Assembly: GCA_002501205.1 (NCBI GenBank)
Contig: DLRW01000036.1
Coordinates: 1-64,000, forward strand
Length of the DNA stretch: 64,000 nt
Source of the DNA: Flavobacteriales bacterium UBA7878
GTDB taxonomy: Bacteria > Bacteroidota > Bacteroidia > Flavobacteriales > Schleiferiaceae
Direction: 5' to 3'
Part shown: piece after piece, positions 1-8,566 of the stretch
Layout: every line of letters starts with the position of its first letter
Position numbering within the stretch: the first letter of the stretch is position 1
The notes under the pieces: generated by a model
Database searches by the model: none
The model's input: only the letters and a program-made list of their open reading frames with translations
What the model was told of the DNA's origin: nothing
Made by a program: the position numbers and the translations under genes

Positions 1-461
1 CGGATGATACCCTCATTCAAATCTTGAATGCCCCCAAAGGGATCGAGGAGTTCACCGTAATTTTCTTTATTCAGGCTGAGCGCCAGGGCATTGATGGTGA
101 AATCACGACGTTTTTGATCGTCCTCGCGTGTGCCATCCTCCACAATGGGCTTGCGGCTGTCGCGCTGATAGGATTCACGTCGCGCACCTACAAATTCCAA
201 TTCCAGGTCTTCCTTGCTCAGCTTAATTTGAGCGGTACCAAAGTTTTTGAAAACATTCACCTTTCGGCCCCCGAGCCGCTTAGCTACTTCCTTGGCCAGT
301 TCAATCCCAGAACCTACGGCAACTACATCAATATCTTTGGGTTCTTTCCGCTGCAAGAGTAAATCACGAACATAGCCGCCTATCACATAGGCTTCTACAC
401 CCAGATGGTCTGCTGCTTCGCCCAGAGTGCGAAATATAGGATGATCCAGTGCTTTTTGCAT
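1..461 (-). CDS. cca: CCA-adding tRNA nucleotidyltransferase / poly(A) polymerase family, 5' part
   Basis: Reading the minus strand from the ATG at 459-461 gives 153 residues that run off the window start, so only the catalytic head domain is present. The nucleotidyltransferase signature GGYVRD lies near residues 28-33, followed by the DxD pair D43/D45 in KDIDVV and by RRDFTINAL near residue 117, as in class II CCA-adding enzymes. Members of this family add or repair the 3' CCA end of tRNA. The stop codon of a small membrane protein gene lies 4 bases upstream, so the two are probably co-transcribed. The missing C-terminal part would be needed to separate a CCA-adding enzyme from a poly(A) polymerase or an A-adding enzyme. 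Confidence 0.9.
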   Translation of the reverse strand, partial: MQKALDHPIFRTLGEAADHLGVEAYVIGGYVRDLLLQRKEPKDIDVVAVGSGIELAKEVAKRLGGRKVNVFKNFGTAQIKLSKEDLELEFVGARRESYQRDSRKPIVEDGTREDDQKRRDFTINALALSLNKENYGELLDPFGGIQDLNEGII

Positions 462-465
462 GGGC

Positions 466-816
466 TTAGGCCGGGATTACTTTTTCGGATAAAATACCGA
501 GTACAATGAAGAGAATCAAACAAAAATAGATTCCCACATGACTGCGCTTGATCTTTTGCTTTAATTCCAAGAGCTCTCCCTTTTCATCCTCTTCAATAGG
601 AACGGCATAGAGCATGGGGAAGAGCAGAAAAGCCTCGGCGCGAAGGTTACGCTCCTTAATATCTTTCCAATCAAAAAATAAAAAGCTCTTTAGCGTGCCC
701 GCTTTTTTACCGGCTTTAATTTGCAAATACTGCATTTGCAAGGCCATCTTTCGGTGAAACAAAAACAGTAGCCCAAAAATTACCAGGGCAGTGATGCTAA
801 AAAATACTACGGACAT
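466..816 (-). CDS. Small two-helix membrane protein, unknown function
   Basis: A 116-residue protein with a hydrophobic segment at residues 3-20 and another near residues 93-112. Between them lies a charged cytoplasm-type stretch rich in Lys and Glu. I do not recognise the family. It has good coding character, a TAnnTTTG promoter element just upstream, and sits 4 bases before the tRNA nucleotidyltransferase start, so it is probably the first gene of that transcript. Nothing in the sequence suggests a catalytic role. Confidence 0.7.
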   Translation of the reverse strand: MSVVFFSITALVIFGLLFLFHRKMALQMQYLQIKAGKKAGTLKSFLFFDWKDIKERNLRAEAFLLFPMLYAVPIEEDEKGELLELKQKIKRSHVGIYFCLILFIVLGILSEKVIPA

Positions 817-832
817 GCGCTGAAATGTGCTG

Positions 833-840
833 CAAAAATA
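833..840 (-). promoter_or_regulatory. Promoter -7 element TATTTTTG
   Basis: On the minus strand this reads TATTTTTG and fits the Bacteroidota -7 consensus TAnnTTTG. It ends 16 bases before the start of the small membrane protein gene. No clear -33 TTG was seen. Confidence 0.45.
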
Positions 841-855
841 GGGCTTTATTCAAGC

Positions 856-1953
856 TTAAGAAACTGAAACTTCCTGATAATGTTTCAGGGTTTTGGCTGC
901 CATTTTGGAGGGGATAAAATCCTGCAGAATTTCCCTGGCACCCTTTGTTAATCGGGAGGCTAAAGCAGGGTCATCTAAAACTTGTAAAACTCCTTGAGCC
1001 AGAGCGGTGGTATCCTTTACCTTGCATAGGATTCCGCTTTTTTGATTCTTAACCATTTCCGGGATACCTCCGGCATTTGTGGCTACTACCGGAGTACCGC
1101 TGGCAAAGGCATCTAATACCGAAGTTCCTAATCCTTCCATTTCAGAGCTAAAGAGGAAACAATCCAAATCAGCTATTACTTCTGGAACATCTTCACGAAA
1201 TCCCAAAAACGTCAATTGATCCTCTAATCCCAACTTCTGCTGATAGGCTTTTAGTTCCGCTTCTAATTCGCCAGTCCCGGCAAGGAAGAAATGTATATCC
1301 TCGCGCTCAGCTAATAATATTTTAGCGGTATCCATAAAAGTGAATAGATCTTTATGGCCAGTTAGAGCAGCCACATTTCCGATCCATTTATGTTCGGCGA
1401 ATTGAGGGAATTCGGCCCGAAGCTTTCCTTTTTTTATGCCTTCAAAGCGGGAGGGTTCAATGGCGCTGTGTACGGTGAATATGCGATTGGGCTCTTTAAG
1501 GCTCTTTTTGAGTATATCTGCAATAGCTTCACTTACACAGAGGTAGCGCGAAACAGAAGGATGATTGTATTTAAAGGCACTCATCCTGGATTGAGCCACC
1601 GGAAAATCTACCCTTCGGGATACCACCAAAGGACAAGAAGCAGAGAAAAAATGCTGGGCATATACCGCAAAACCATGGGCATGGGCATCATGAGCATGCC
1701 ATAGTCCTATTTTGTTTTGCTTGTGATAGCGACTTAAGCGTGCGGAAAAGCGCAGATCAATGGAACTGGCTTTGGGCAAGGCTAATACCGGGAACTTATT
1801 CTCTAAGGCCCAATGGTGAAGAGGAGCATTGGCAATACAAGCAAGATGCTGCTCTATACCCAATTTTTGCAGTTCCAGGCAGAGGTAGGCTATTTGTTGT
1901 TCGCCTCCACGCCAGGACCTTGCGGTTGATATATGTAATATAGGAGCCTGCAT
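856..1953 (-). CDS. Glycosyltransferase family 4 protein
   Basis: A 365-residue GT-B fold glycosyltransferase that should transfer a sugar from a nucleotide-sugar donor to a cell-surface glycan. The donor-binding C-terminal half contains SSEMEGLGTSVLDAF, an E-x7-D form of the usual E-x7-E motif, followed by SGTPVVAT and GGIPE. The N-terminal ISTARSWRGGEQQ region is typical of acceptor domains in family 4. It is the last gene of a run with two more glycosyltransferases, and its ATG overlaps the stop of the GT2 gene by one base. Substrates cannot be told from sequence. LPS core or capsule assembly is likely from the WaaE-like neighbour. Confidence 0.85.
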   Translation of the reverse strand: MQAPILHISTARSWRGGEQQIAYLCLELQKLGIEQHLACIANAPLHHWALENKFPVLALPKASSIDLRFSARLSRYHKQNKIGLWHAHDAHAHGFAVYAQHFFSASCPLVVSRRVDFPVAQSRMSAFKYNHPSVSRYLCVSEAIADILKKSLKEPNRIFTVHSAIEPSRFEGIKKGKLRAEFPQFAEHKWIGNVAALTGHKDLFTFMDTAKILLAEREDIHFFLAGTGELEAELKAYQQKLGLEDQLTFLGFREDVPEVIADLDCFLFSSEMEGLGTSVLDAFASGTPVVATNAGGIPEMVKNQKSGILCKVKDTTALAQGVLQVLDDPALASRLTKGAREILQDFIPSKMAAKTLKHYQEVSVS

Positions 1954-2705
1954 TAAGACCTCTGCAATTTCATGAGCTTCCGATACTTAAGATAGGTTGC
2001 ATGGGCACTCCAGCGCGCAATCATCCAGCCTTCTTTACCGTCTAAAAAACCTAGGCGGAATACATAAGCTCTTATGAATTTTAAAAAAGGGGAGAAGAGC
2101 AATTTGAAATAACTGGAGCGTTTGCCATTTTCAAAAGCGGCCTTGGAGGATATATCGGTGAACTTTCGAATTTGGGCGATATGCTCATCAAAAGTGTAAA
2201 TACTGTAATGGAGGAGATGTCCCGGTAAATCCTGAATTGTAGATTCCTTTTCCATGATAAAGGTATCATGTGGGTTTTGCCCGCCCCAAGCGCCTTTGCG
2301 ACTGTCCCAGAGGCGTAATTTCCGATCGGGATACCAAAGCCCGTGACGAATCCATTTACCGCAATAATTGGTTAGGCGATTTAAACGATAACCGTCGGCC
2401 GTCCAATTTTCTTTGATGGCTAAAATAGCCGCTTCCAAGTCAGGGTCCAGGGCTTCATCCGCATCCAGCGAAAGAACATGAGGATACTTAGCTTGAGAAA
2501 TGGCCCAATTCTTTTGTTGAATATGCCCATCAAAAGCATGAGCTACAAAACGAGCACCAGCGGCCTTAACCAGTTCTTCGGTACGATCCGAACTAAAGGA
2601 ATCTACCACCACAATATCATCAGCTACCTTTTGCAAAGAAGCCAGGCAGCGAGCAATGTTCTTTTCCTCGTTGTAGGTAATAATGACCGCCGAAATTTTA
2701 ATCAT
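1953..2705 (-). CDS. Glycosyltransferase family 2, WaaE/KdtX-like
   Basis: About 250 residues when started at the ATG at 2703-2705, giving MIKISAVIITYNEE. The longer frame to 2747 would run 50 bases into the preceding gene, so the inner start is preferred; it leaves an 8-base overlap. The GT-A motifs are present: ITYNEEKNI, DDIVVVDSFSSDRT and the metal-binding DxD in SLDADEAL. The Leu-Trp-Asp region and the Lys-rich C-terminus resemble the family that adds a sugar to the inner core of lipopolysaccharide. It lies between two GT4 genes in one transcript. Confidence 0.87.
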   Translation of the reverse strand: MIKISAVIITYNEEKNIARCLASLQKVADDIVVVDSFSSDRTEELVKAAGARFVAHAFDGHIQQKNWAISQAKYPHVLSLDADEALDPDLEAAILAIKENWTADGYRLNRLTNYCGKWIRHGLWYPDRKLRLWDSRKGAWGGQNPHDTFIMEKESTIQDLPGHLLHYSIYTFDEHIAQIRKFTDISSKAAFENGKRSSYFKLLFSPFLKFIRAYVFRLGFLDGKEGWMIARWSAHATYLKYRKLMKLQRS

Positions 2706-3807
2706 GTCCTGCAAGTTCGTGGTAGGTGTCCATCCATTGACGGGCAATTACCTGATCTTTAAACTGGGCTACAAAATTACGGTTCTGCTTAATGGATTTT
2801 TGGCGAAGGTCTTCGTCCTCCCAGAATTTACGAATGGCAGTCCCTAATTGCTCGGGTGTATTTTCTTTTACCAATAGCGTTCCAGGGCCAGCTACTTCCT
2901 TTAAAGCAGAATTAGCACTGCTGATTAAGGCCGTATTACAGGCCATAGCCTCGACCAAGGGAATGCCAAATCCTTCAAAATTGGAGGGATAAGCCATAAA
3001 GGTGGCCTTTTGATAGAGTCCGGCTAATTCAGCATTGGGCCCAACTTTAATAGGGCGAATGAGTTTTTTTTCTTCCGCCGAAAGGCTATTGTAAAAGTCG
3101 ACCCAATATTTTTTAGGTCGGCCCACTAGCACCAGGGGTATATTCTCTGCCAGGCAAGCTTGCGCCAAGGCAACCGGATTTTTACGCGGTTCTAAAGTTC
3201 CTACGAAGAGACCAAAACGCTCGGGTAATGCCTCCCTTTTAATGAGGGCCTCTCCTAAGTCTTGATGATCTTCCCAAAATTCAGGTGCACAACCTTGACC
3301 AATTACTTTAATCTTATCCGGGCTAATGCCTAAAAGCTTAATAAGGTCTTCTCGGGTTTGATGACTAATGGCTACCACCAAATCGGCTCTTTGGCATGCC
3401 GCGAGGGCCTTGCGTTTATAGATCTTACGATCGATGGCTTTATATAGTTCGGGGTAGCGCAGGAAAATCAGATCATGAATACTCACGATGGATTTTATGC
3501 CCAGTCGGGATAATCCCTGAGGCAATTCAGCCGAAAGGCCATGAAAAATTTCTACGCCTTCTCTTTGGGCTTGTTTGCTGATAAATCGTCGGCGCCAAAG
3601 TTGAGCGTAAAGCTTCGATTTTAAGGCCGGTAATTGTTCAATCACATTGCTGGGCGCAAGAAAGCTTACGCTACCGGGCCAGGGATTGTACAGTCGAAAT
3701 TCAGAATCGGGATAATCTGCAGCAAGGGCACGAATTAAGTTGCGACCATAGTTTCCCAGGCCACTGTGATTGTGGTAAATGCGCTTTGCTTCGTATCCGA
3801 TGATCAT
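2698..3807 (-). CDS. Glycosyltransferase family 4 (group 1)
   Basis: A 369-residue GT-B enzyme. The N-terminus MIIGYEAKRIYHN leads into SGLGNYGRNL, a glycine loop typical of mannosyl- and rhamnosyltransferases. The C-terminal domain has FVGTLEPRKN and NFEGFGIPLVEAMA, with a full E-x7-E donor motif. It starts inside the stop of the dihydroorotase-like gene through a 4-base ATGA overlap, and its own stop overlaps the next glycosyltransferase by 8 bases, so the three transferases are translationally linked. The acceptor and sugar are unknown. Confidence 0.87.
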   Translation of the reverse strand: MIIGYEAKRIYHNHSGLGNYGRNLIRALAADYPDSEFRLYNPWPGSVSFLAPSNVIEQLPALKSKLYAQLWRRRFISKQAQREGVEIFHGLSAELPQGLSRLGIKSIVSIHDLIFLRYPELYKAIDRKIYKRKALAACQRADLVVAISHQTREDLIKLLGISPDKIKVIGQGCAPEFWEDHQDLGEALIKREALPERFGLFVGTLEPRKNPVALAQACLAENIPLVLVGRPKKYWVDFYNSLSAEEKKLIRPIKVGPNAELAGLYQKATFMAYPSNFEGFGIPLVEAMACNTALISSANSALKEVAGPGTLLVKENTPEQLGTAIRKFWEDEDLRQKSIKQNRNFVAQFKDQVIARQWMDTYHELAGHD

Positions 3808-5087
3808 TCTGAAATACTATGCCACTGTCCCTTTTGATAGGTAGCCAGGGCCTTGCCTTTAAAGGTATAATCTGCAAAGGGATAGTTTGCCGCTTTGCTT
3901 CTTTTACGATGGTCCTTCCAGTTCCATTCCATTTCTGGATCGAAAAGGGTGAGGTCCATGGCACTGCCTTCGGCAATACTACTATCACTTTGGTAATTGA
4001 TGACTTCGCGGTTTTCGCGGCTTAAGCACCGTACTATTTTTTCCAAGCCCAGTTCAGTTCCGAGCTCCGTGTTTAGAAGGGCAAAACTGGCTTCCAGGCT
4101 GGCGGCACCAAACTGAGCCAGATCAAATTCGCAGCGCTTTTCTTCGATGGTGCGAGGGCGGTGGTCGCTGGCAATGCCTTTCAAAGTGCCATCTTTCAAG
4201 GCAGTAATTAAGGCCTGGCGATCTTCCTCGGAACGTAGCGGTGGGTATAGTTTAAGATTACTATCGTATTGATCCAAAGCTTCATCGGTCCAAACCAGAT
4301 TGAAGAGGTTTACATCCCCACTAACTTTAAGTCCTTTGGCTTGCGCCTGACGAATTAAATCAACTCCCATTTTACTGCTTACTCCTTGAAAGTGAATGGC
4401 GCTGCCAGTATATTCTGCTAAGGAGATATCACGTGCCATAGTAAGGCTTTCTGCTAATTCGGGAATGCCTTTTAAACCCAACCAAGTGCTTTTGCTTCCT
4501 TCATGCATTTGCCCACCGGCAGTCATGGCGGTGTCGTAGGATAATACTTGCAAAGCCCTAGGCAGCTCACGATGGTAAAGTAGAGCCAGACGCATTAAGG
4601 CCGCATTGCTTACTGCTTTGGTACCGTGACTAAAAGCCAGGGCACCAGCCTCGCGCATATCGTACATTTCGCTGAGTTCTTCCCCTTTGAGACCTTTACT
4701 GAAGGCCGCAATGGGTAAAAACTCTACCGGACTGTTTCGGGAATGGGAGCGTAGGTATTCTACTGCCGATTTAGTGTCAACCACCGGATCGGTTTGCGGG
4801 GATAGTGCTACCGCGGTAAAACCTCCCCATTGGGCTGCGGCTGCACCGCTTTGCAGGGTTTCTCGGTCTTCATTACCGGGATCATTAAAGTTGGCTCTAA
4901 GCTCTACCCATCCCGGACTTAAGTGTAAATTCTTTCCTTCGATTAATTGGGCCCCTTCTGCTTGAAGATTGCTCCCCAGGGTGGCAATTTTCCCCTCTTT
5001 TAAAAGTACATCCAGTACTTCCTGATGGTGGGGTGAAGAAGGATCAAGGATCCTTACATTTTTAAGGAGGTAGTTGGCTTGGTTCAT
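3804..5087 (-). CDS. Dihydroorotase-like amidohydrolase lacking the HxH metal motif
   Basis: About 427 residues from the ATG at 5085-5087, which overlaps the upstream stop by 4 bases; the longer frame to 5159 would lie inside the BatA gene. The whole protein aligns in order with class I dihydroorotases: LSPGWVELRANFNDPGNE, GGFTAVALSP, and SDHRPRTIEEK late in the chain. The HxH pair that normally follows the PG-x-D element is replaced by R-A-N, so one metal site is not built in the usual way. Bacteroidota dihydroorotases often look like this as I recall, but it may instead be a non-catalytic partner of aspartate carbamoyltransferase. No other pyrimidine gene is in the window. Confidence 0.75.
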   Translation of the reverse strand: MNQANYLLKNVRILDPSSPHHQEVLDVLLKEGKIATLGSNLQAEGAQLIEGKNLHLSPGWVELRANFNDPGNEDRETLQSGAAAAQWGGFTAVALSPQTDPVVDTKSAVEYLRSHSRNSPVEFLPIAAFSKGLKGEELSEMYDMREAGALAFSHGTKAVSNAALMRLALLYHRELPRALQVLSYDTAMTAGGQMHEGSKSTWLGLKGIPELAESLTMARDISLAEYTGSAIHFQGVSSKMGVDLIRQAQAKGLKVSGDVNLFNLVWTDEALDQYDSNLKLYPPLRSEEDRQALITALKDGTLKGIASDHRPRTIEEKRCEFDLAQFGAASLEASFALLNTELGTELGLEKIVRCLSRENREVINYQSDSSIAEGSAMDLTLFDPEMEWNWKDHRKRSKAANYPFADYTFKGKALATYQKGQWHSISE

Positions 5088-7099
5088 CTTCGGCCGGACT
5101 TTAAGAATAACATTTCGAGGAATAGAAATAATAAGGTGAGCATCAGGAACCAGGGCCAAAGGGCGGTACTTTCCATTAGGATGCTGGCTTTGAGCTGGGC
5201 TTGTTCCTGGGTGGAGGAAGGATCAATGATTTGCGCTTCAGGCTTAAATAGTTCATTTAGCTTGAGGTCGGCATTTTGCATTAAGCTTTCGCGTGGATCC
5301 AGGTTTACTGAGAAGTAGGCAATGTTTTGCTGGTTTCTTTTTACAGGATAATTTCCGGCTTTCAATTTTTGAGAGCCCAGCCGCAATTCATAGTGATCAT
5401 TTTGATAGCGCTGGTAGGGAATAAGCTCGCCATCAGGAACCACAATTTTTAAAGCTTCTTCCATTTGAAGAGCCTCCACAATTTGGTAATCCTTGCTATT
5501 ACCAGCTTGTACATAGGCTTTGGCTTTGCCACCGGCATAAAAAGAAGCATTGGCTAAAAGTGGAATTAAAATGGGATGCGCAGCTAAATTGCTTTGCTCT
5601 GGATTAATGCTACTTAAGGCATAAAACACTTGTCCATTGGCTAGAGGCTTGCGGGCGATTAATGGTCGATCCTTTGCAAAACTCAAGAGACTGATGGAAC
5701 TTCTATCCAAGCTTTGAATTCGAGATTTTGAATAGGGAAGGAGGGGAGCTTTTCGGTTTTCAACAAAGGTGTTTTCCAGGTAGGGATCCACTTGATTGAG
5801 TTCCTGTGCCATCAGGCTATCCACAATCCACCTTCCTTCTACCTCAATGCCAAAACTTTGCAATTGCTGTTGATACATTTGGGCATCTGAGCCAGGGAAA
5901 AACCAAATATTCTTGCCTTTTTGCAAATGCTCTTCCAGTCTTTGCTTCAAGCTTTCGCTGATAGATTGATTGCTTTCTAGAATGATAAGTCGAGAATCCG
6001 CCAGATAATCGTAATCCAGATCCTGGCTGCTACTCTTTTTAAACTCAAAATATGGATCGCGGAAAATACTTAAAGGCAGCGCGGTCTCCCCTTGTTCTGA
6101 AAGATAGTACACCTTTTGCTTAGCCAGGGTTTGAAAGCTGAAATAGAACTGATTATCAAAATTAGGTTCGCCCTTAGAAATACTAATTCGACCACGATAT
6201 GCACCTGCTTTCTGAGGAATAAAGCTAATGGGGAAGGCCGTGCTTTGTTGGGCAATTAAATCTACCACCCGTGCATTTTGCAAGGTGTCATTCAACCAAA
6301 ACTCCAGGCTTACTCCACTCAGGTCTTCCTGGGAATAATTATGCAAGAATACTTCCATATCCTGCACTAAGCCGGGTACAAAAATCGGTGCTTTAAAAGC
6401 CAAGGAATCGATCGCAGCATTATTGGCGCCCACATCGCTGCTTAAGGCTAATAGTTTTATTTCTTCATTATCGGTACTTTCCAGAGCCTCGGAACCTAGT
6501 ATTCCGGCTTGGAAATCACTTAATAAGTGAATCTGATGCTTCGCTTCAGGATTTTGAGAGCTGAGGTTGCGAATGCGATTCAGAACTTCCTCCAAACTGC
6601 GAAACTCGGAACTGTAATCCAATTGCTCGGCTAAATCCTTGGCTTCAGAAGCCGGATAATAGCGTTGATACTTGCTGTCAAAATCATTGCTCAGCACTTG
6701 AACCTCGATGTCTTCGCCTAAAGAACCTAGGAATTGCGAAGCAAAAAGTCGCGCTTGATTTAAAAGCGGTCCCTGACTCCCATCCCTTTTCATGCTCAAA
6801 GAATTATCCACAAAGAGGTGCAGATATTGCTTTTTAAGCTCACCGGTATTTTGGCTGCTATCGAAATAAGGAAGGGTAAAGGCAGTGACCAATGCGGCTA
6901 AAGCTAATCCCCGCAAAAGTAGGATCAGCCAATGTCGCAGACGTTTAACCGATTTGCGTTCTTCTTCTAATTGCTTTAAAAAGCGGGTGTTAGAAAAGAA
7001 AACGGTTTTTGGTCTTCGTAAATTGAAGAGGTGGATGAGCAGTGGTATGCTCAGGGCGAAGAGAGCCCAAAAGAATTGAGGAAAGCCAAAATTCATCAA
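5084..7099 (-). CDS. BatA-domain / VWA membrane protein
   Basis: A 671-residue protein. The N-terminus has two hydrophobic segments (about residues 8-25 and 58-80) around NLRRPKTVFFSN, the mark of the aerotolerance BatA N-terminal domain. A von Willebrand A-like domain follows, with a MIDAS-type DNSLS motif near residue 100. A long periplasmic region and a C-terminal helix (FLMLTLLFLFLEML) close the protein. Bacteroidota carry many such proteins and their molecular role is not settled. It is the first gene of the transcript leading into the dihydroorotase-like protein and the glycosyltransferases. Met codons at 7099 and 7096 are both possible starts. Confidence 0.85.
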   Translation of the reverse strand: MMNFGFPQFFWALFALSIPLLIHLFNLRRPKTVFFSNTRFLKQLEEERKSVKRLRHWLILLLRGLALAALVTAFTLPYFDSSQNTGELKKQYLHLFVDNSLSMKRDGSQGPLLNQARLFASQFLGSLGEDIEVQVLSNDFDSKYQRYYPASEAKDLAEQLDYSSEFRSLEEVLNRIRNLSSQNPEAKHQIHLLSDFQAGILGSEALESTDNEEIKLLALSSDVGANNAAIDSLAFKAPIFVPGLVQDMEVFLHNYSQEDLSGVSLEFWLNDTLQNARVVDLIAQQSTAFPISFIPQKAGAYRGRISISKGEPNFDNQFYFSFQTLAKQKVYYLSEQGETALPLSIFRDPYFEFKKSSSQDLDYDYLADSRLIILESNQSISESLKQRLEEHLQKGKNIWFFPGSDAQMYQQQLQSFGIEVEGRWIVDSLMAQELNQVDPYLENTFVENRKAPLLPYSKSRIQSLDRSSISLLSFAKDRPLIARKPLANGQVFYALSSINPEQSNLAAHPILIPLLANASFYAGGKAKAYVQAGNSKDYQIVEALQMEEALKIVVPDGELIPYQRYQNDHYELRLGSQKLKAGNYPVKRNQQNIAYFSVNLDPRESLMQNADLKLNELFKPEAQIIDPSSTQEQAQLKASILMESTALWPWFLMLTLLFLFLEMLFLKSGRR

Positions 7100-7103
7100 A
7101 GCA

Positions 7104-7111
7104 CAAAAGTA
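7104..7111 (-). promoter_or_regulatory. Promoter -7 element TACTTTTG, near-leaderless
   Basis: TACTTTTG on the minus strand matches TAnnTTTG and ends only 4 bases before the BatA-domain gene start codon, so the mRNA would have almost no leader. It probably drives the BatA, dihydroorotase-like and glycosyltransferase genes. Confidence 0.5.
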
Positions 7112-7142
7112 GTGGATTGGAGAGAATAGCCGAGCACGAAAA

Positions 7143-8129
7143 CTAATTTTCGCTCAACAGAATTTCATCCAAGAAATCTGAGATGGCCTTTTCGGTTCCC
7201 GGAACGTCCTTAGATTTAATCGGTGAGCCTAATACATGGTTACCTACTTTATCCAGTTTTACCAATCTCTTTTGATTTTCTGCCGTGCCTAAAAGATCGT
7301 GCATCCATTCAATTTTTTCAACGGATACCACCGGATCTTGCTCCGCATCGGATTTGTAATAGCAAAGGTTTAATACCGGTTGCTTCACCTTGGCGAAGGT
7401 TTCGGGTATCAGGGTGCTTTCCAGGAGGTTCTCTAATTCAACCAAAGCATGCACAGTGTAGAGCGTATCCCAGTATAGGGCATGACCGGCAGAATCGGAC
7501 ACTACTCGGCGCTGATCCCCTAAAACCAAATGGGCGATTTGCTCTCCCCAAGGATCATCTAATAAGAGGGCATTGGGGTCTTTTACCCGAATATTGGGGG
7601 ATAGATTAATAAGGGCTTTTACTTTCTCAGGAAATTCGGCAGCCAGATTAAGGGCATAGCTACAGCCTGTACTGGTGCCCATAATGAGGACTTTCTGTCC
7701 CAGCTTTTCAGCTAAGGCCAGATATTCTTTGGCATCTTCCCAGGCACCAATTGCAGTATATTCTCCTAGCTGCTCATTTCGGTAACCATGTCCGGCTAAG
7801 CGAGCTAAAAGCAAATTGGCACCCAGCTTTTGTGCGATGTGCTGATGCAGTGGGGCTCCCTCACCCTGACTGGCAGAGAAGCCATGTAAATAGAGAACTA
7901 CCCATTCGGTCTGGCGAATACTATCGGCCCAAATGATTCGCGCCTCATTGTCTTTTCGCAATACAAAAGCGGCTTCACGGACCGCTAAATAATGGTCGAG
8001 TTCGTTTAAGGATTCTTCAATTTCAGGAAAGGAGGGGTCGAGGCTAATCGCTTCGGGACGGGGGCCGGCAAAGTAAAATGCCGTTAGTAATCCTAGGATT
8101 AGGATACTGATGAGGAAGCCTTTTTTCAT
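7143..8129 (-). CDS. Alpha/beta hydrolase, membrane-anchored or exported
   Basis: A 328-residue serine hydrolase. The N-terminal hydrophobic segment (residues 4-23) is a signal anchor. VLYLHGFSASQGEG is the oxyanion-hole region, MGTSTGCSYAL holds the nucleophile Ser in a G-x-S-x-G elbow, and VGNHVLG near the C-terminus holds the likely catalytic His. The substrate is unknown; the family includes esterases and lysophospholipases. It overlaps the preceding CFFCG-motif gene by 4 bases, which ties it to that operon. Confidence 0.85.
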   Translation of the reverse strand: MKKGFLISILILGLLTAFYFAGPRPEAISLDPSFPEIEESLNELDHYLAVREAAFVLRKDNEARIIWADSIRQTEWVVLYLHGFSASQGEGAPLHQHIAQKLGANLLLARLAGHGYRNEQLGEYTAIGAWEDAKEYLALAEKLGQKVLIMGTSTGCSYALNLAAEFPEKVKALINLSPNIRVKDPNALLLDDPWGEQIAHLVLGDQRRVVSDSAGHALYWDTLYTVHALVELENLLESTLIPETFAKVKQPVLNLCYYKSDAEQDPVVSVEKIEWMHDLLGTAENQKRLVKLDKVGNHVLGSPIKSKDVPGTEKAISDFLDEILLSEN

Positions 8130-8566
8130 TTTAACAATTTACAATCTACCAGGATGTAATTGAAATCTTCCACATCAGTTTTATTAAGTTTTAAAGTGCC
8201 CACAAAATTGAGGTAATCATCGGTTTCTAAGCGTGGTGGTTTATCTGCGAAATGCAGGCTCATCACACTTTCCGGGCCGGCTCCACCACAGAAAAAACAA
8301 GCGCTGAAGGGATAGGCAGATAAAGCGTATTTACCTCCATCCACATCCAAGGGTATTACATAACCTTTAATCAAGACCTTCTTTCCGTTCAAATTTTCAA
8401 CTTCATCGCTGAAATCAGGCACTAAATACCAGGCTTCGAAGTCTTCGAAGTATTGATCGATGAACTCCACCTTGGCCAATAATTTCCAATCAATGACCTT
8501 GGCTTCATCTTGAGCCATCAGGCTCCAGCCACTTAATAAGAATACAAGGATTATTAGCTTTTTCAT
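8126..8566 (-). CDS. DUF3299-like secreted protein with CFFCG motif (copy 2)
   Basis: A 146-residue protein with a signal peptide (cleavage after about LMAQ, residue 19). The core reads LNGKKVLIKGYVIPLDV, then ALSAYPFSACFFCGGAGPES, and ends with a strand-rich segment. The order of motifs fits the DUF3299 family, small periplasmic proteins with a CxxC pair that could bind metal or form a disulphide. The adjacent upstream gene encodes a clear paralogue, and the two meet at a single shared base (8566). The ABC transporter genes lie immediately upstream, so it probably serves the same envelope process. The family name is from memory. Confidence 0.7.
   Translation of the reverse strand: MKKLIILVFLLSGWSLMAQDEAKVIDWKLLAKVEFIDQYFEDFEAWYLVPDFSDEVENLNGKKVLIKGYVIPLDVDGGKYALSAYPFSACFFCGGAGPESVMSLHFADKPPRLETDDYLNFVGTLKLNKTDVEDFNYILVDCKLLK

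Noticed and set aside
24..362. A 112-codon open frame on the plus strand at the window start
   Set aside because: It lies antisense to the tRNA nucleotidyltransferase, whose motifs are clear on the minus strand.
2478..2762. A 94-codon plus-strand frame
   Set aside because: It lies antisense to two glycosyltransferase genes with clear motifs.
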